Shown: piece after piece, positions 33,530 through 44,466 of the stretch
Numbering within the stretch: position 1 is the first letter of the stretch
How the letters are laid out: every line of letters starts with the position of its first letter
Assembly: GCA_026225945.1 (NCBI GenBank)
Contig: JAMJFZ010001133.1
Span: 17,203,501-17,267,500 of the forward strand
Direction: 5' to 3'
DNA length: 64,000 nt
Origin: Cricetomys ansorgei
Taxonomy: Eukaryota; Chordata; Mammalia; Rodentia; Nesomyidae
Translations under genes and position numbers: made by a program
The notes under the pieces: model-generated
Seen by the model: the letters and a program-made list of their open reading frames with translations, nothing else
Databases searched by the model: none
What the model was told of the DNA's origin: nothing

Positions 33530-33735
33530 TATTTTTATATATTTACTTTTTTTCTTTAACTGCTACATAAAACATAAAAGCAGACATATCAACTGTGTGC
33601 CAGGTGATGTTTTCATATACAGTGTGCAATGTTAAATCAAAATTTATCAACTTCCTAGGACATGTGAGAATCATTTCTTTAGAGTGAAAATGTTTATAAC
33701 CCTTTCTTCTAGTCATTTAAAATGGGTAGTACATA
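33530..33735. mobile_element. L1 3' UTR remnant
   Basis: 'caggtgatgttttcatatac' with 'agtgtgcaatgttaaatc', 'aatttatcaacttcctagga' and 'taaccctttcttctagtca' resembles the AT-rich 3' untranslated region of old L1 families. Orientation cannot be fixed from this piece alone. Confidence 0.55.
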
Positions 33736-33755
33736 ATGTGCACCTGTAGTCATAC

Positions 33756-33814
33756 AGAGAGAGAAAGAGAGAGAGACAGAGAAAGAGAGAGACAGAGAAA
33801 GAGAGAGAGAGAGA
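33756..33814. repeat. (GA)n microsatellite
   Basis: A purine-only GA/AGAGAAAG run with a few interruptions. Confidence 0.95.
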
Positions 33815-33859
33815 TTTATTGCCAATTTTTAAACAGTTAACATTAAGATATTATGAGAA

Positions 33860-34075
33860 AGAGAGCTGGAGAGAAGGCTCAGAAGCTAAGAGCACATACT
33901 GCCCTTGTAGAGGACAGGGATTTGGCTCCCAGCACCTACAGTGGCATCTCATAACAGCATGTAATTCCAGCCCAGGAGATCTGACACCTCTGGCCTCCGT
34001 GTACACCTGCACTCATGTGCACGTCCCTACACAGAATGGCACATGCAGACAGATAATTTAAGATGAAATTTTATA
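33860..34075 (+). mobile_element. B3 SINE
   Basis: The tRNA-like head 'gagctggagagaaggctcag' with 'aagctaagagcac', then 'ggcatctcataacagcatgt', 'gagatctgacacctctggcc' and 'tccgtgtacacctgcactc', and an A/T-rich tail. It is the best preserved B3 in the window. Confidence 0.9.
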
Positions 34076-34079
34076 AGTG

Positions 34080-34355
34080 TTTGGGGTTCCTTACGTAGTC
34101 CGAATATTGAGGGGTATCCCCTCGTATTCCATATGTGGGTTGTCTCTTCACTCTGATGACTCTTTCCTTCACTGTTGTAAAGCGTCAGAGTTTGTCATAA
34201 TTCTATTTATTTTTGGTCGTGTTTCTGGGGTAGGAAGGGTCTTGTCCAAACCCTTGCTCATTCTAAGTGTCTGCCCTGCGTTCTCTCCTAGCAGTTTTAT
34301 AGTTTCATGTCTTCCTTTCGGTCCATTTCCAGTTGACCTTTATAACTGAGAGAGA
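34080..34355 (-). mobile_element. L1 ORF2 3' region, reverse orientation
   Basis: The plus strand reads 'tgggttgtctcttcactctg', 'atgactctttccttcactgt', 'cttgtccaaacccttgctca', 'ctagcagttttatagtttca' and 'tttccagttgacctttataa', the well-known complement of the C-terminal part of L1 ORF2. It is degenerate and non-coding. Confidence 0.85.
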
Positions 34356-36535
34356 GGAGGATAGTTCTGTTATTCCTCCTGCGAATGCCCAGTGGGCCCG
34401 GCCCTGATTCTGAGGAGGCTGCTCCTCCCCTGGTGAAGGGACTATGACTTTATAGGCTTCCCATTTCCCTCTCGCCTTGCAACCTCTCCCTCAAGCTGGT
34501 TCTGCAGTACAGTTGGTATGCCTTCAACCTCTGGAGCTGCCAGGGTTGTTGGGAGATTCACTTCCTGCTCCGAAGGCCGGGTCCTTCAGCTCAGGGCAGC
34601 TGACAGCCCGTTATGCACCACCCTTCTCTGCGCTTCCCTCAGCATGGCTGACACCTCATAAATGTCTCTCCCTTGGTTGACCTCCCTTCTGCTCCATCTG
34701 TACATCCTGCTCTCCAAGGCCTCTGAGTCTTTAGTGACTAAGTCCCCTCTTCCCGGATCACTTCCTTCCTGTGTTAAGACTGACTCTCTGCCGTTTTTGG
34801 AAAAACCGACTCATCCCTCGGTTGTCAGTGCTGCTCTCTTCCCATGGGAAACCTGCCTGGTCTGCTACCATCTCCAGCATCCACGCCAAGAGTCGGGGCC
34901 TCAGATCCCAATTCCTCTATACTTTTGATTATCACGCTATTTAAGTCTTCATCCTTTGTTGATGACATCTGACCCCTTTATTCTTTCAAGTTTATCTCTA
35001 CAAAGTCCCTTGTGAAGAGTCTCCCAGAGAAGAATTCTTTGCAGCAAGGCCACTGGTTAGCTGACTTCAGTAAGGTCACACTACACAGAGGGCAAGCTGT
35101 GTTGGCTCTTAACGTACTGCGGACTTAATAGAAGAACGTTTCTAAAGGTTGTTTAAGGTAGCTGTATATAACTTGCCTATCCTCCATATTCTGAAGTATA
35201 TGTGTACTTCAATGAGGCTTCCTCATTGGCCCCACAAAATGATAGTGATTACACATCTGCCTTCTTGATTACGTGTCCTCATGCTTTTCGGAGATTGGAT
35301 GGAAAGTGTTTGGGAGAGGGGAGTCCAGCTACCAGGTAACTAGGGCATCTTCATGTAGACAAAAGTAGATACTCCCGTCCTATAGTCTTAGCTCTGCCTT
35401 TTTACTCCTCTGTAATCATGGTGGAAATTCACTTAGACCCCACTGAGCTGGGCTGGTATTTTTCCGTGTCAGTTTTCTTTCCCTGTTTCAGCTGATGGAA
35501 AGCTTTGCTAGACTCCTTATTCTCTAGTCTCTTTATTCGCACACCAATTCTGCCAACAACTCCCCTATGTACCCCCATAGCCGCCCTCCAGGGCTCACTT
35601 CCTGTTTTTGTTCATCTGCATCACTTCTGGTAAGAAGGGGTGCTCCCCCAGGCCATCTGCAAGTTCCATCCCTTGGGAAGCTTACTTGCTTTGGTGTGTT
35701 AGAGACTACCATGCCTCTATCCACCTCAATACTATATAAAGCCAAGACTCTGACGAGACCTAATACCTGCTTCCTACAGAGTGACTACCCATAAGCATTC
35801 AGTCTCATGCCTGAATCTGTTTCTCTGGCCTTCCAGTTCTGGGTGTAACTAGTCTGCGTCATGTGGTATGCTCCTGCAGGACAGTGTGCTTGCGTTTGCC
35901 AAGTGTGTATGTGTGTCAGCATGTAACTGAAGTGCTCTGGCTGGAACAGCTCTGCCATGTGGCCTGTTTTACTCAGCCAGGTGTAAAATTTTGCCCTTGG
36001 CCAAGTCTACAAAATGTCTCTTACAAACTGGCTGTTCCTTCCCAGTGTGGCAGGACCAGAAAAAATGTTGAAATGTTTCAAGAACAGAGATGAGGGTCTT
36101 GGGGCCATGAAACATCCTTCCCCAGAGAGGAGACCTACCCTGTGGTCCTCAGCTTAGCCTCACATGCTGGGCCTTTCAAAGGGCTGCCATGGGTGACCTG
36201 TTCACCAGTCCCGTGGAACCATTTACAGAAGCCTAGCTGTCCTTGCCTTCATGTGGAGAGAGGCAGACCCTTCCCCCACAATGGCCCACTGTTACCCCCC
36301 CAAAGCCCAACAGAGAGGCAAGAGGGATCAGGGCACAGCCATCCTCTCTGTAGGAGGATAAAAGCTTCCCTCGGCAACCCAAAGGCATATCCTGCCTACA
36401 GACTACAGAGCCCTGTACTACACGAGGCTCTTTGATAGAGCTAATGGCACAAAGGACATTGTATAGGGCTCTCGCAGCACATTCAGGGCCAAGACCTGTC
36501 TAATACAGACCCTGGGATGAAGAAACTGCAGGAAC
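34356..36535. other. Unique non-coding sequence
   Basis: About 2.2 kb without recognised exons or clear repeats. Frames up to 90 codons lack any known domain. Confidence 0.4.
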
Positions 36536-36539
36536 CTGG

Positions 36540-36755
36540 GTTGGTCCTTCCATTTCACAGGTAATATTCAACAGTATGGGACTCTTCCAGCCTCTCTGTC
36601 AGGTACCTGGCACAATTCCTTTGTTGCGGATGCCATCCACACCTGTGGTTCATATAGTCCTCAGAAAAAGTGAAGATTTCACAGCAGCTAGTTGTGGAGT
36701 CAGTCCTTGGGTTTCAGAACCCCTGGCTCTCTCTACTTCCTGTTCCCTGCAGCTA
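36540..36755 (-). repeat. MIR SINE remnant (reverse orientation)
   Basis: 'ccatttcacaggtaat' and 'cacagcagctagttgtggag' with 'tcagtccttgggtttcagaa' and 'cccctggctctctctac' follow the reverse MIR order. The middle is disrupted. Confidence 0.5.
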
Positions 36756-37095
36756 AATGGATGGGCTTCTGGGATCTGAGTTCAGAGAAGTTTGGGGTGG
36801 GTGTGTTCTCCTCTGTGCTTTGTGGGTAATTCCCACTTGACCTCTCATACTCAGCCAGGTCTCTGGGGAGGACAGGAGGAGAGACAAGACTTGTTTACCC
36901 TGTTCCTGTCCGGCCCAGATAAACAGCCATTGGCATTGCTGCCTGAGTGTCTCTCTGGCCTCTCACCTCCTCTGGAAGTGTGGGTTTTATTTTTCCAATG
37001 ATCCAGCTGATCCCAAGCTCCTGGGAACTTAGAAGCCCTCATCTTGAGCCAAACGGATCTGACCACTAATCTAAACTGACTGATTTTTAAGCCAC
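36756..37095. other. Unique non-coding sequence
   Basis: No gene recognised. Confidence 0.4.
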
Positions 37096-37131
37096 CATGC
37101 GTGCATGCGTGCGTGCGTGCGTGTGTGTGCA
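37096..37131. repeat. (TGCG)n/(TG)n microsatellite
   Basis: A 36-base perfectly alternating pyrimidine-purine run with several CG steps (gcgtgcatgcgtgcgtgcgt...). It is a Z-DNA-prone tract. Confidence 0.95.
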
Positions 37132-38640
37132 GGCTTGATTAAGGAAGCCAGCTCTTCAAACTCACATTGATACAGGAGAGGACAGTGGGTGAGAAGGCAG
37201 AGGCAGGAATGCATACCCAGTCATGAGAGACCTCAGCACCTGACAGGCAGCCTGTGTGATAGGAATGTCCCTCACATTAACCTGCTGACTGACATCTGAA
37301 TTCACATTCCATTCAAGCAAGGGGCCCAGCATCAGATGCTGGCTCAGATCCAGAGGCTGGTGTGGGTCCAGAACCTGCCTGAGAACTAGAACAAAGAGAA
37401 TCACAGACATTGGCCTGGAGAACTCAAGGGATGCTACTAAGGTACTTCCCAGGAAAGCATGACGGTACGGGAGTGGGTCAGACACAGAAGGAGGGGTCTG
37501 AGCATCAGTCTCTGAAGGTGTCTGAGAAATGGAATCCTGAGGCCAGGAAGGGAGGAAGGAACTGGTCCCGAGGCCTTTCATGGAGGGGTCAGTTTATGGG
37601 GCACCCATGCTTTGCTATGAATAGAGAGGGAGCTGTTAAAGGCACCAAGCTGATTTAGACAAATAAAGATTTCTTTCTGAGGCTCCTTGTGTGTTCTTCT
37701 CTGCTGGCAAGACCACCTACCCCTGGCTGAACCCCCTTCTGGCTCCGTGTGACCAGTGCAGCTCTGGGCATGGAAAGCACTTGCTGTTGAGGAGAGTGCC
37801 CTGTGGGCTCTGTGGTCCTCCCCTTCTATTTCTTTCCAGCCCCCCGGTCCTCCATGACACTTTTCCAGGAGGTGGAAGACATAGTCTGAAACATTTAGCG
37901 CAGCACAGCGGTCATGTAAAACTGGAAGGTGGTTTCAGTGTCTCCAGTGAGACACATTTGCTAGTGTCTGCAGCCCCGAGATCCAGGTTTTACAAGCTAT
38001 CTGGGCAGTGCTGAGAGGGGCCCCCGTGTTTTTCATATCTGGACTCTCCCACACTTGCGGCCTGGTGGGCGGCTTTCACTTTAAAGTCAGAAAACATTCC
38101 AGCCCCTGCCCGTTAGTGTGACTCCTGATACGCCTCATAAACTATTCATAAAACAAAACGATTCCAGCCCGAGTTGCCGTCCCCTTCTTCCTCCTCCTCA
38201 AAGTTTATTTTCCTCTGCTCTATTCTGCCCTTCCCCCTTCCTGGTTAACCCTTAGGGACCCACTTAACTAAGCATTGTGGCAGACGCAGTTCCATACACC
38301 CTAGCAGGGACCCTGGACACCCTACTACCGTCTGGGTATCCTCCGATGGTTGTGTCGCTTTTCCAAATAACCTTAGGTTTTCAGGATTAAGATCCCACAG
38401 AACTCTTCTTCAGCAAGGTTATCCCTCTGCTATGTTCCCTCTGCTCCAAACATGGAGGACCTAGAAAGGCCAGCAAAGGCAGTTGGTTGTCATCTGGTAT
38501 CTTGAGTTCCTGCCCTGTGCGGAGACACAAAACATGCTTCTAGAGAAAGGATACAGTCATGGGCAGGAGAGGAAGACCAGTGTGCATTGTATTTTCTATG
38601 TAATCAATCCCTAGTCAGTGGGAAGCTTTGCAATAGTCAC
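37132..38640. other. Unique non-coding sequence
   Basis: No gene recognised. A 139-codon minus-strand frame (37162-37581) has no recognisable domain. The stretch 38040-38220 contains a TEAD-type 'acattcca' word and a Y-rich patch and is moderately GC-rich, but gives no direct evidence of function. Confidence 0.4.
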
Positions 38641-38644
38641 AGAA

Positions 38645-38712
38645 ACATACAGACCTGGATTCAAAGCCTGGCGTGGTCACTTTCTTGCTGACTGGTCTAC
38701 TTAAGACTTTGT
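38645..38712 (+). repeat. Possible MIR SINE remnant
   Basis: 'gacctggattcaaagcctgg' then 'gtcactttcttgctgactgg' resembles the MIR core on the plus strand. It is cut short by the following (CATC)n tract. Confidence 0.45.
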
Positions 38713-38714
38713 TT

Positions 38715-38850
38715 GTCATCCAGCCATGACCTACCCATGCATCTAACTATCGATCTGTCCACCTGCCTACCCATCCATCTACCTACCATTGTCAGTTCAT
38801 CTATCCACACCCCCAACCCATCACCCATCCTTCTATCCATCCAATAATGA
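38715..38850. repeat. (CATC)n/(CTAC)n degenerate tetranucleotide repeat
   Basis: Imperfect 'catccatctacctacc' type repeat with many interruptions. The minus-strand Met/Asp/Arg-rich frame over it is an artefact. Confidence 0.88.
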
Positions 38851-39079
38851 GCAAACTTCTCTTCTGGGCTAGCTCCTGTTTTAGACACTGGAGACTTGGA
38901 AGTGAGAAAACACATATTTCTGTTCTTTTGAGCTGATATCCTCTTGACTTGAAAATTTAAAATAACTTACCCTACCCAGTTAGTATAAGCCTACAAGGAA
39001 AAAGCATGTGAAATATCTGTTAAGTTCAACTACATGACATTGCACTTTTTTGTGTAGGTCAAAGGTATTTGGATATCGT

Positions 39080-39155
39080 TCATTTTATGAGAATCAAGGC
39101 AACAGTAAAATGCCCGGCACCTAGTAGGCCCTTAACGAAGGAACAGGAAATGAAT
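39080..39155 (+). repeat. MIR 3' end remnant
   Basis: 'gtaaaatgcccggcacctag' with 'taggcccttaacgaagg' corresponds to the MIR/L2-type ending '...gtgcctggcacatagtagg...caataaatg'. Short but the word order is good. Confidence 0.55.
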
Positions 39156-39825
39156 AGTTTAAGTACAAAGGGTGTATGTGTTCACCAGCATGAACTAAGC
39201 AGCCTTCCAAATGTCTCATTCATTTGATGGAAAATGCAGTTGAAATCTAGGATTATTTACAGCTTGTGTTTTTTTATTGAGTGCTGGGAGCCCACGAAGG
39301 CTTGAGAAGCAGCTGACAGGAAGTGGCTTGTTGAGTTTTACTCTGTGTTTTAATGCTCCCGTCCTCCAGACCGTAGGAACAATATTTCAAAACAGTCTGA
39401 TCCTTTTTCTCAAGTAAATCAGCAGAGTTTAAAACAGGCTTTGCATTCTTCAAAGCATCCTTCGAAGAAGGGGCAGGGAGGGGGGGCGAGGAGAAAGACT
39501 TTGTGTTAAACATTTATGTCTCATTGCTGAATTGCTGACCTAACGCATCTTGACTAAACCCCCTTCAAGTGGTTGAAATAAATTTCATACAATGAGCCTA
39601 TTTTTCCCCCTCCAGAAAATACACAAAGGCAGGTGTCTAGGCTTCCTGGTGTGTTAAAAAAATAGCACTCAGTTTTTAGTGTTTACTTGTTTTCAGGTGC
39701 AGTCAGGGTTGTTAAGAAAACACCGAGGAAGCTTCCAGAACATCACATCACTGAGGTACTTGGCTTTGCAAACTTCCAGACAGTCACCAATCCCATCTCC
39801 GCCAACTCGACGGTAGTCCCACCAT
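39156..39825. other. Unique non-coding sequence with a G4 motif
   Basis: No gene recognised. A G-quadruplex-type run lies at 39470-39486 (see findings). Confidence 0.4.
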
Positions 39826-39829
39826 GGAC

Positions 39830-39935
39830 CTCAGAGTCAAGGATCTGGCTTTCAGTTGCGACTCGGCCACTCTTTAGGTTAGTGACTTTGCACTGTTTTC
39901 TGCCGCTAAGGTTTGCATTTGTCAATGAGACAGAA
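39830..39935 (+). repeat. Possible MIR SINE remnant
   Basis: 'cagttgcgactcggccactc' with 'ggttagtgactttgcact' and 'gcatttgtcaatgagac' could be a strongly diverged MIR. Weak call. Confidence 0.35.
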
Positions 39936-40434
39936 CAGCTGCAGATGGCTCTGGTTGTCTAGAACAGATAGGAAGAGTGCTTGTACAGTTCTTGTTAGAG
40001 TTAGGCGTACGCAGGACAATACATTATCAGCCTCCGCGCTGTGCTCAGCGGCGTGCGTGTTATGTGGGCAGAGACTTCGGCATTCATCAGGTCTTGGAAG
40101 GTATATGATTCCTTGGTAGTAAGTAGTCAGTTTTCGTTTTCCCCAAATTCATATCCAGGCCTTCTCTGCTCAGCCCCAACCTCTGTGGACCGGAATATTC
40201 AAACGTCTGGGTTCTATTGACTTTGGGCAATGACGAAGACCATGGATAAATCCCGAGTCCGTAAGACTCCCAAAGCGTTTCTGAGTGGGGCTAGTTTGGT
40301 TGGGAAGACATTTTGTGATTAAAACTTTTATCGCAAGGCTCAGACAGAACTTTCAGTTTTATATAGAAGATACAATGATGATCTCGATCATACTTTTAAT
40401 TTTTAAAAAGAATTATTTTTATTATTTTTAAATT
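39936..40434. other. Unique non-coding sequence, CpG-richer
   Basis: No gene recognised. The part up to about 40110 has more CpG than is usual in this window (see findings). Confidence 0.4.
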
Positions 40435-40435
40435 A

Positions 40436-40628
40436 AGTTATGTGTGTGTGTGTGTGAGTGTGCGTACGTATATGTGAATGTACATGCCGGAAACGAGAGG
40501 CATTAGAATCTCCCTGGAGCTAGGTACAGGCAGTGTTGAGTCAGACTCATCAAATCTTGACGATACTAGGAGTTGAACTCAGGTCCTCTGCAAGAGCAGG
40601 ATGTTCTGCTGAGCCATCTCTCCAGCAC
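40436..40628 (-). mobile_element. B3/B2-type SINE, reverse orientation
   Basis: TG-rich tail complement (40440-40476), 'aggagttgaactcaggtcct' and 'gctgagccatctctccagca' at the tRNA-like head. The head is well preserved and the body is diverged. Confidence 0.88.
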
Positions 40629-40655
40629 CAGTTAACACTATTTTTGAAAGCATTA

Positions 40656-40772
40656 AGCCAGGTGTCATGGCGTAGGCCTTTAATTCTAGCAATCAGGAGG
40701 CAGAAGCAGGTTGATCTCTATAAGTTATAGTGACTCTGGTCTACACTGTAAGCTTCTAACCCTATCAAAAAA
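40656..40772 (+). mobile_element. B1-type SINE
   Basis: 'aagccaggtgtcatggcgta', 'ggcctttaattctagcaatc', 'aggaggcagaagcaggttga', then 'tctctataagttatagtgac' and 'tggtctacactgtaag' is the B1 order. It is diverged. It lies 28 bases from the preceding B3 on the opposite strand. Confidence 0.85.
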
Positions 40773-40984
40773 GTTCAACCTCCTATCTGTCTTCTTGAGA
40801 CATGAGCAGTATCTGACACTGGGAATGGAGAAGAAAATCAAGCATTTTTTAAGATGTCATTCAGATATTTACTAGGCATCCATTGCATGCTGGGCATCAT
40901 TTGTTTATTTGTTCATCATCGTCATCATCATACCTTTTTGTACAAAACAATGAGTGTCATTTTCTTCTTTTTGAAATATAAAAC

Positions 40985-41706
40985 CCAGTGTGTTGTTGGT
41001 GTATTTTATTGTACACGGTGCTGGGTTTCATCAGGGCGTTCCCACGTAAGTGTATCACATGCGAGCATGTTCCCCTCCCCACTTCTACTCTTTCACCCTA
41101 CCCCTCTCCCATTAGTTTCCTAGGCAATTTCACTTCTTCTTTTCTGATATTGTGACATTTTCATGCATCTGTGGAAACAGTTTTGCTCACATTCACCTCA
41201 TCCTGATGCACTGTCAGTGCTCCCTTCCTAAATCTGGATCCTTCTGAGTCTGCTTACTTCAGTTGGCATTCATAGCTCCAGTTCCACCATGTTTTCTGTA
41301 ATGCCATAATTACATTCTACGTTACAGCGAAGTGATACGCCATTGTGTGTACATACATCATGTTTTCTCCATTCCCTTATCTGTTGGTGGGCGTCAAGGC
41401 TGATGTTTTACTGTCTGGCTATGGTAAATGGCACCGTGGGAAACCTGGGTGTGTAGGTATCTCTGTGGCTGATTTTGATCTCTTTGTGTATATGCCCAGG
41501 AGTGGTGTAGCTAGGTCATATAGTCGCTGTGTAGTTTACACTCTCACCAGTTGTGTATAGGGTCCCTTTTTGGGACACCTTCACAAGCATTTCATGGTTT
41601 TTCCAATTTTTGTTTTTGTTGTTTTCCTTGGTGATCGCCATTTTGACTCAGGTCAGTTAGGATCTTGTTCTCTGGTGGCTAAGACTTGAAGTATTTTTTT
41701 CACATA

Positions 41707-41754
<48 letters not shown>

Positions 41755-41925
41755 ATTTGTACTTCACTTAAGAACTATCTTTTCAATCTTTCTCTTATTT
41801 AATGATTGAGCTATTCAGGTTTGAGCAGAAGTATTTTTTTTTTATTCTTTGTATATTCTGTATATTAATCCTCTGGCAGGTGTATAGTTGACAAAGATTT
41901 TCTTTGAACATTGTTTTTTAACCAA
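40985..41925 (-). mobile_element. L1 3' region, reverse orientation
   Basis: The complement of L1 3' UTR and ORF2 end. Landmarks are a C/T-rich part at 41075-41115, 'gccattgtgtgtacatacat', 'ttatctgttggtgggcgtca', 'ggtgtgtaggtatctctgtg', 'atatgcccaggagtggtgta' with 'gctaggtcatat', 'cactctcaccagttgtgtat', and 'ttgtatattctgtatattaa'. An AT microsatellite has grown inside it. Not coding. Confidence 0.85.
41704..41751. repeat. (AT)n microsatellite
   Basis: About 48 bases of alternating AT with one G, embedded in the L1. Likely polymorphic and prone to unwinding. Confidence 0.97.
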
Positions 41926-42900
41926 TAGTTGTCAACCAGAGAACTCTTGCCTCAGGATTAACAGCAATGGGGAGGTGTATCTAAAATAGCAACCTTCTGT
42001 TAAAAAATTTAAGAAGGTAGGCTCTGAGTATGTCAAAACATTTTTCTCTCCATGGCTTGGCCCAGGATTAGGGTTCAGGTTTGGTCACAAGATCTTCTGG
42101 TGACCTGTGAAATAAAAAGCTCTATCTTAGGAACTTAACTCTCATGCATGCTTCCCTGTGGCCTCACCTCACCACTGACGTTTCCCTGCCATAGTGCTGA
42201 AGTGTCTGCTTCAGGATCCCTTTCCCTGGAAAGGAACAGACAGGTGCTTCGTAGAACGTTCTGCTTCCCCCTGGCACCTTTATGAATCTGACCTGTTGCC
42301 GACTCCCAAGGGCCTGGTGGGAAGCAAGTAGCGTTTTAAGGCCCCTCTGTTACCGAATAAAGACACGTGTGGTAGAAGAGACTGGATGTCCACATTTGCT
42401 CAAGATTCATCCAGAAAGCTCTTTTGCTTACTGGCCAAAACATGCTCAATTTGAGAAGATATGGTGACCAGCAGAGTTTTGTTCCCTGGAAAGAATGTTA
42501 TGAATGATTATTATAATGCTTAGGAAAATGTGTGACATCTATAATCATTCACTTATTTGGCTTTGAAGGCTCTGCCTGCTGCGCAGGGTGAAATTCCTCA
42601 GGGAGTCAGGGGAGTGTGGTCCCCATCATAAAAACTATTAATCATCTTTCCTTTCACCGGATATATGATCATAAACAAGATAAACACAACTCCTGATTTA
42701 AACAGTGGGTATTAAAGCTGTCTATGAAATATGGTCATTGCTAGCTGCAGGTGGCTACTTAAACTTGAATTAATCTAAATAAAATTAAATTCTGGTGTTT
42801 CTCCCCCACCCCCTCTCTGTCTACATGCAGGTACAACTCAGCTTTGTAATGGAAGAATGGAGGCCAGCTATCTTTGTCTGCCACACTCTCTGCCTTATAT
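41926..42900. other. Unique non-coding sequence
   Basis: No gene recognised; frames are short. Confidence 0.4.
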
Positions 42901-42904
42901 TTTT

Positions 42905-43118
42905 GACAAGGCCTCTCCTCTCAATAAGCCTGGAGCTTGCCATTTCAGCTGAACTGCTGGGTTCTTAAGCCCCTGTCTCCATTACTCAGTGCTGGAATTA
43001 CAGGCATGTACCATTCTTCTTGGCTTTTATATGAGTGCTGAGGATCCAAATCCAGGTTCTTATGCTTACACAGCATGCACTTTGCCCACTTAGCCATATC
43101 TGTATATCTCTAGCTCTC
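42905..43118 (-). mobile_element. B4/RSINE1-type SINE, reverse orientation
   Basis: 'ctggagcttgccatttcagc', 'ctgtctccattactcagtgc', 'tggaattacaggcatgtacc', 'tgaggatccaaatccaggtt', 'cttatgcttacacagcatgc' and 'actttgcccacttagccata' give, in reverse, the tRNA-like head plus the B1-like middle typical of B4 SINEs. Confidence 0.78.
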
Positions 43119-43394
43119 TAAAATTCTATTCTTAATTGCACCAGTGCACCACTTTAGAAATTCATTCCTTACATATACCTAGTGGTAGCCATCATGGACA
43201 ATACAGAAATAGAATATCTCAATCATTGTCAGTATTCTGTTGGACAGTGTTAGTCTGGAGAACTATGTAGATAGTGAGTATCAATTATAGAAGAGGATAT
43301 TATTCACAAGCTTGATTCCAGCAGCTGTGGGAGGCATGAGATCACTATTTTATTTAGATGCTCTTTGCTATAAATGGAAAACTAGCACTGCTGG

Positions 43395-43690
43395 TTACCT
43401 ATTGACACAGCCATGCTGTTTAACAAATCACTCCTAACCCTTGTGGTTTACCACTTTTATTTAGTCTATAAGTCTTGGGTCAGAAATTTACAATGGGCTT
43501 AACTATGCTCATTCTCATGCACTCTTGTTGGCTTGGCAACTGGGCCTTATGGGTCTCCTCTAGTAGACTGAATATCTCTGGCTCATTAGAATTGCAAGAA
43601 AGGGCATCTCAGAATGGACAAATTCTGTCATGGAAACACATCCCAAGTCTAGATTTCTTCCTCCTAACATCCTGATCACTAAGGCGATTT
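43395..43690 (+). repeat. Ancient mammalian interspersed repeat (unnamed)
   Basis: 'ggttacctattgacacagcc' with 'taacaaatcactcctaaccc', 'ataagtcttgggtcagaaat' and 'gggcttaactatgctcattc' resembles a widespread mammalian repeat with '...ttacctattgctg...aacaaatcactcc...gtcaggaat...ggcttagct'. I do not name the family. The strand is nominal. Confidence 0.45.
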
Positions 43691-44390
43691 ATAAACCATT
43701 GCAATGGTTCACAGAACTGCAAAGTCATAAAAAGGCATACATATATGAAAAGTGCTACACATGTGGATATAATTGCCAGAGAGTAGTAATAATAATAAAA
43801 AAGAGAACGGAATTAAAGGGAGCTGTGCATTAATCTATCTACAACTTTAAACTAGATTATTTTCCCGGGTCATTTATAGTTTACGGAAGACTACAGATAG
43901 TCTCATTTCAGGCATGACTAGATCCAGGTGCTCAAATAAAATGGTTGGTAGTTTGTCCTAAGTCTTTATCTCTGCTGACTACTCTGCTGGTTTCTTTTCA
44001 AGCAATTTTCTCCCATGGAGTGGCAAAGACAGACTCAGACGTTTGTGGGTTGCAGCCTGCTAGCTTGTAATCTAGCAAAAAAGCTCTGAGATTCATTGGT
44101 TCATCTTGGTTTCTTATCCTATCTGAGAACCAATCCCTTCAGCCTGCAGGACTAAAAAGCCTCTTACTTACTAGATGTGTGAAGACCCATGGAACCTGAA
44201 AAGAAGTACAGAGATAAAAGGAGATGAGATGAGAGGAGAGATGACTCTCTCCAGGAGAATTGGCAAGATTTTTCTAGAGAAGACGTGATAGATTCCAGGA
44301 AGGGGAATGATAGATGCTTGCTGCAGGTGAATGTTATGAGGCTGTTTGTGTCTGTGTGTGTGTTGTTCCATGCTCAGATATTTTACATCT
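43691..44390. other. Mostly unclassified sequence, possible old repeat
   Basis: Near 43905-44130 'ggcatgactagatccaggtg' with 'ctcaaataaaatgg' and 'ctgagaaccaatccc' may be another old mammalian repeat, but I cannot classify it. No gene recognised. Confidence 0.3.
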
Positions 44391-44393
44391 GAT

Positions 44394-44466
44394 AGAGAGA
44401 GAGACAGAGAAAGAGAGAGGGACAGAGAGAGAGGGAGAGGGAGAGGGAGAGGGAGAGGGAGAGAGA
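44394..44466. repeat. (GA)n/(GGGAGA)n purine microsatellite
   Basis: A GA-rich run ending in five regular gggaga units at 44433-44464. Arg/Glu-rich and Ser/Leu-rich frames over it are artefacts. Confidence 0.96.

Noticed and set aside
37162..37581. 139-codon minus-strand open frame
   Set aside because: No recognisable protein; overlapped by another frame on the plus strand.
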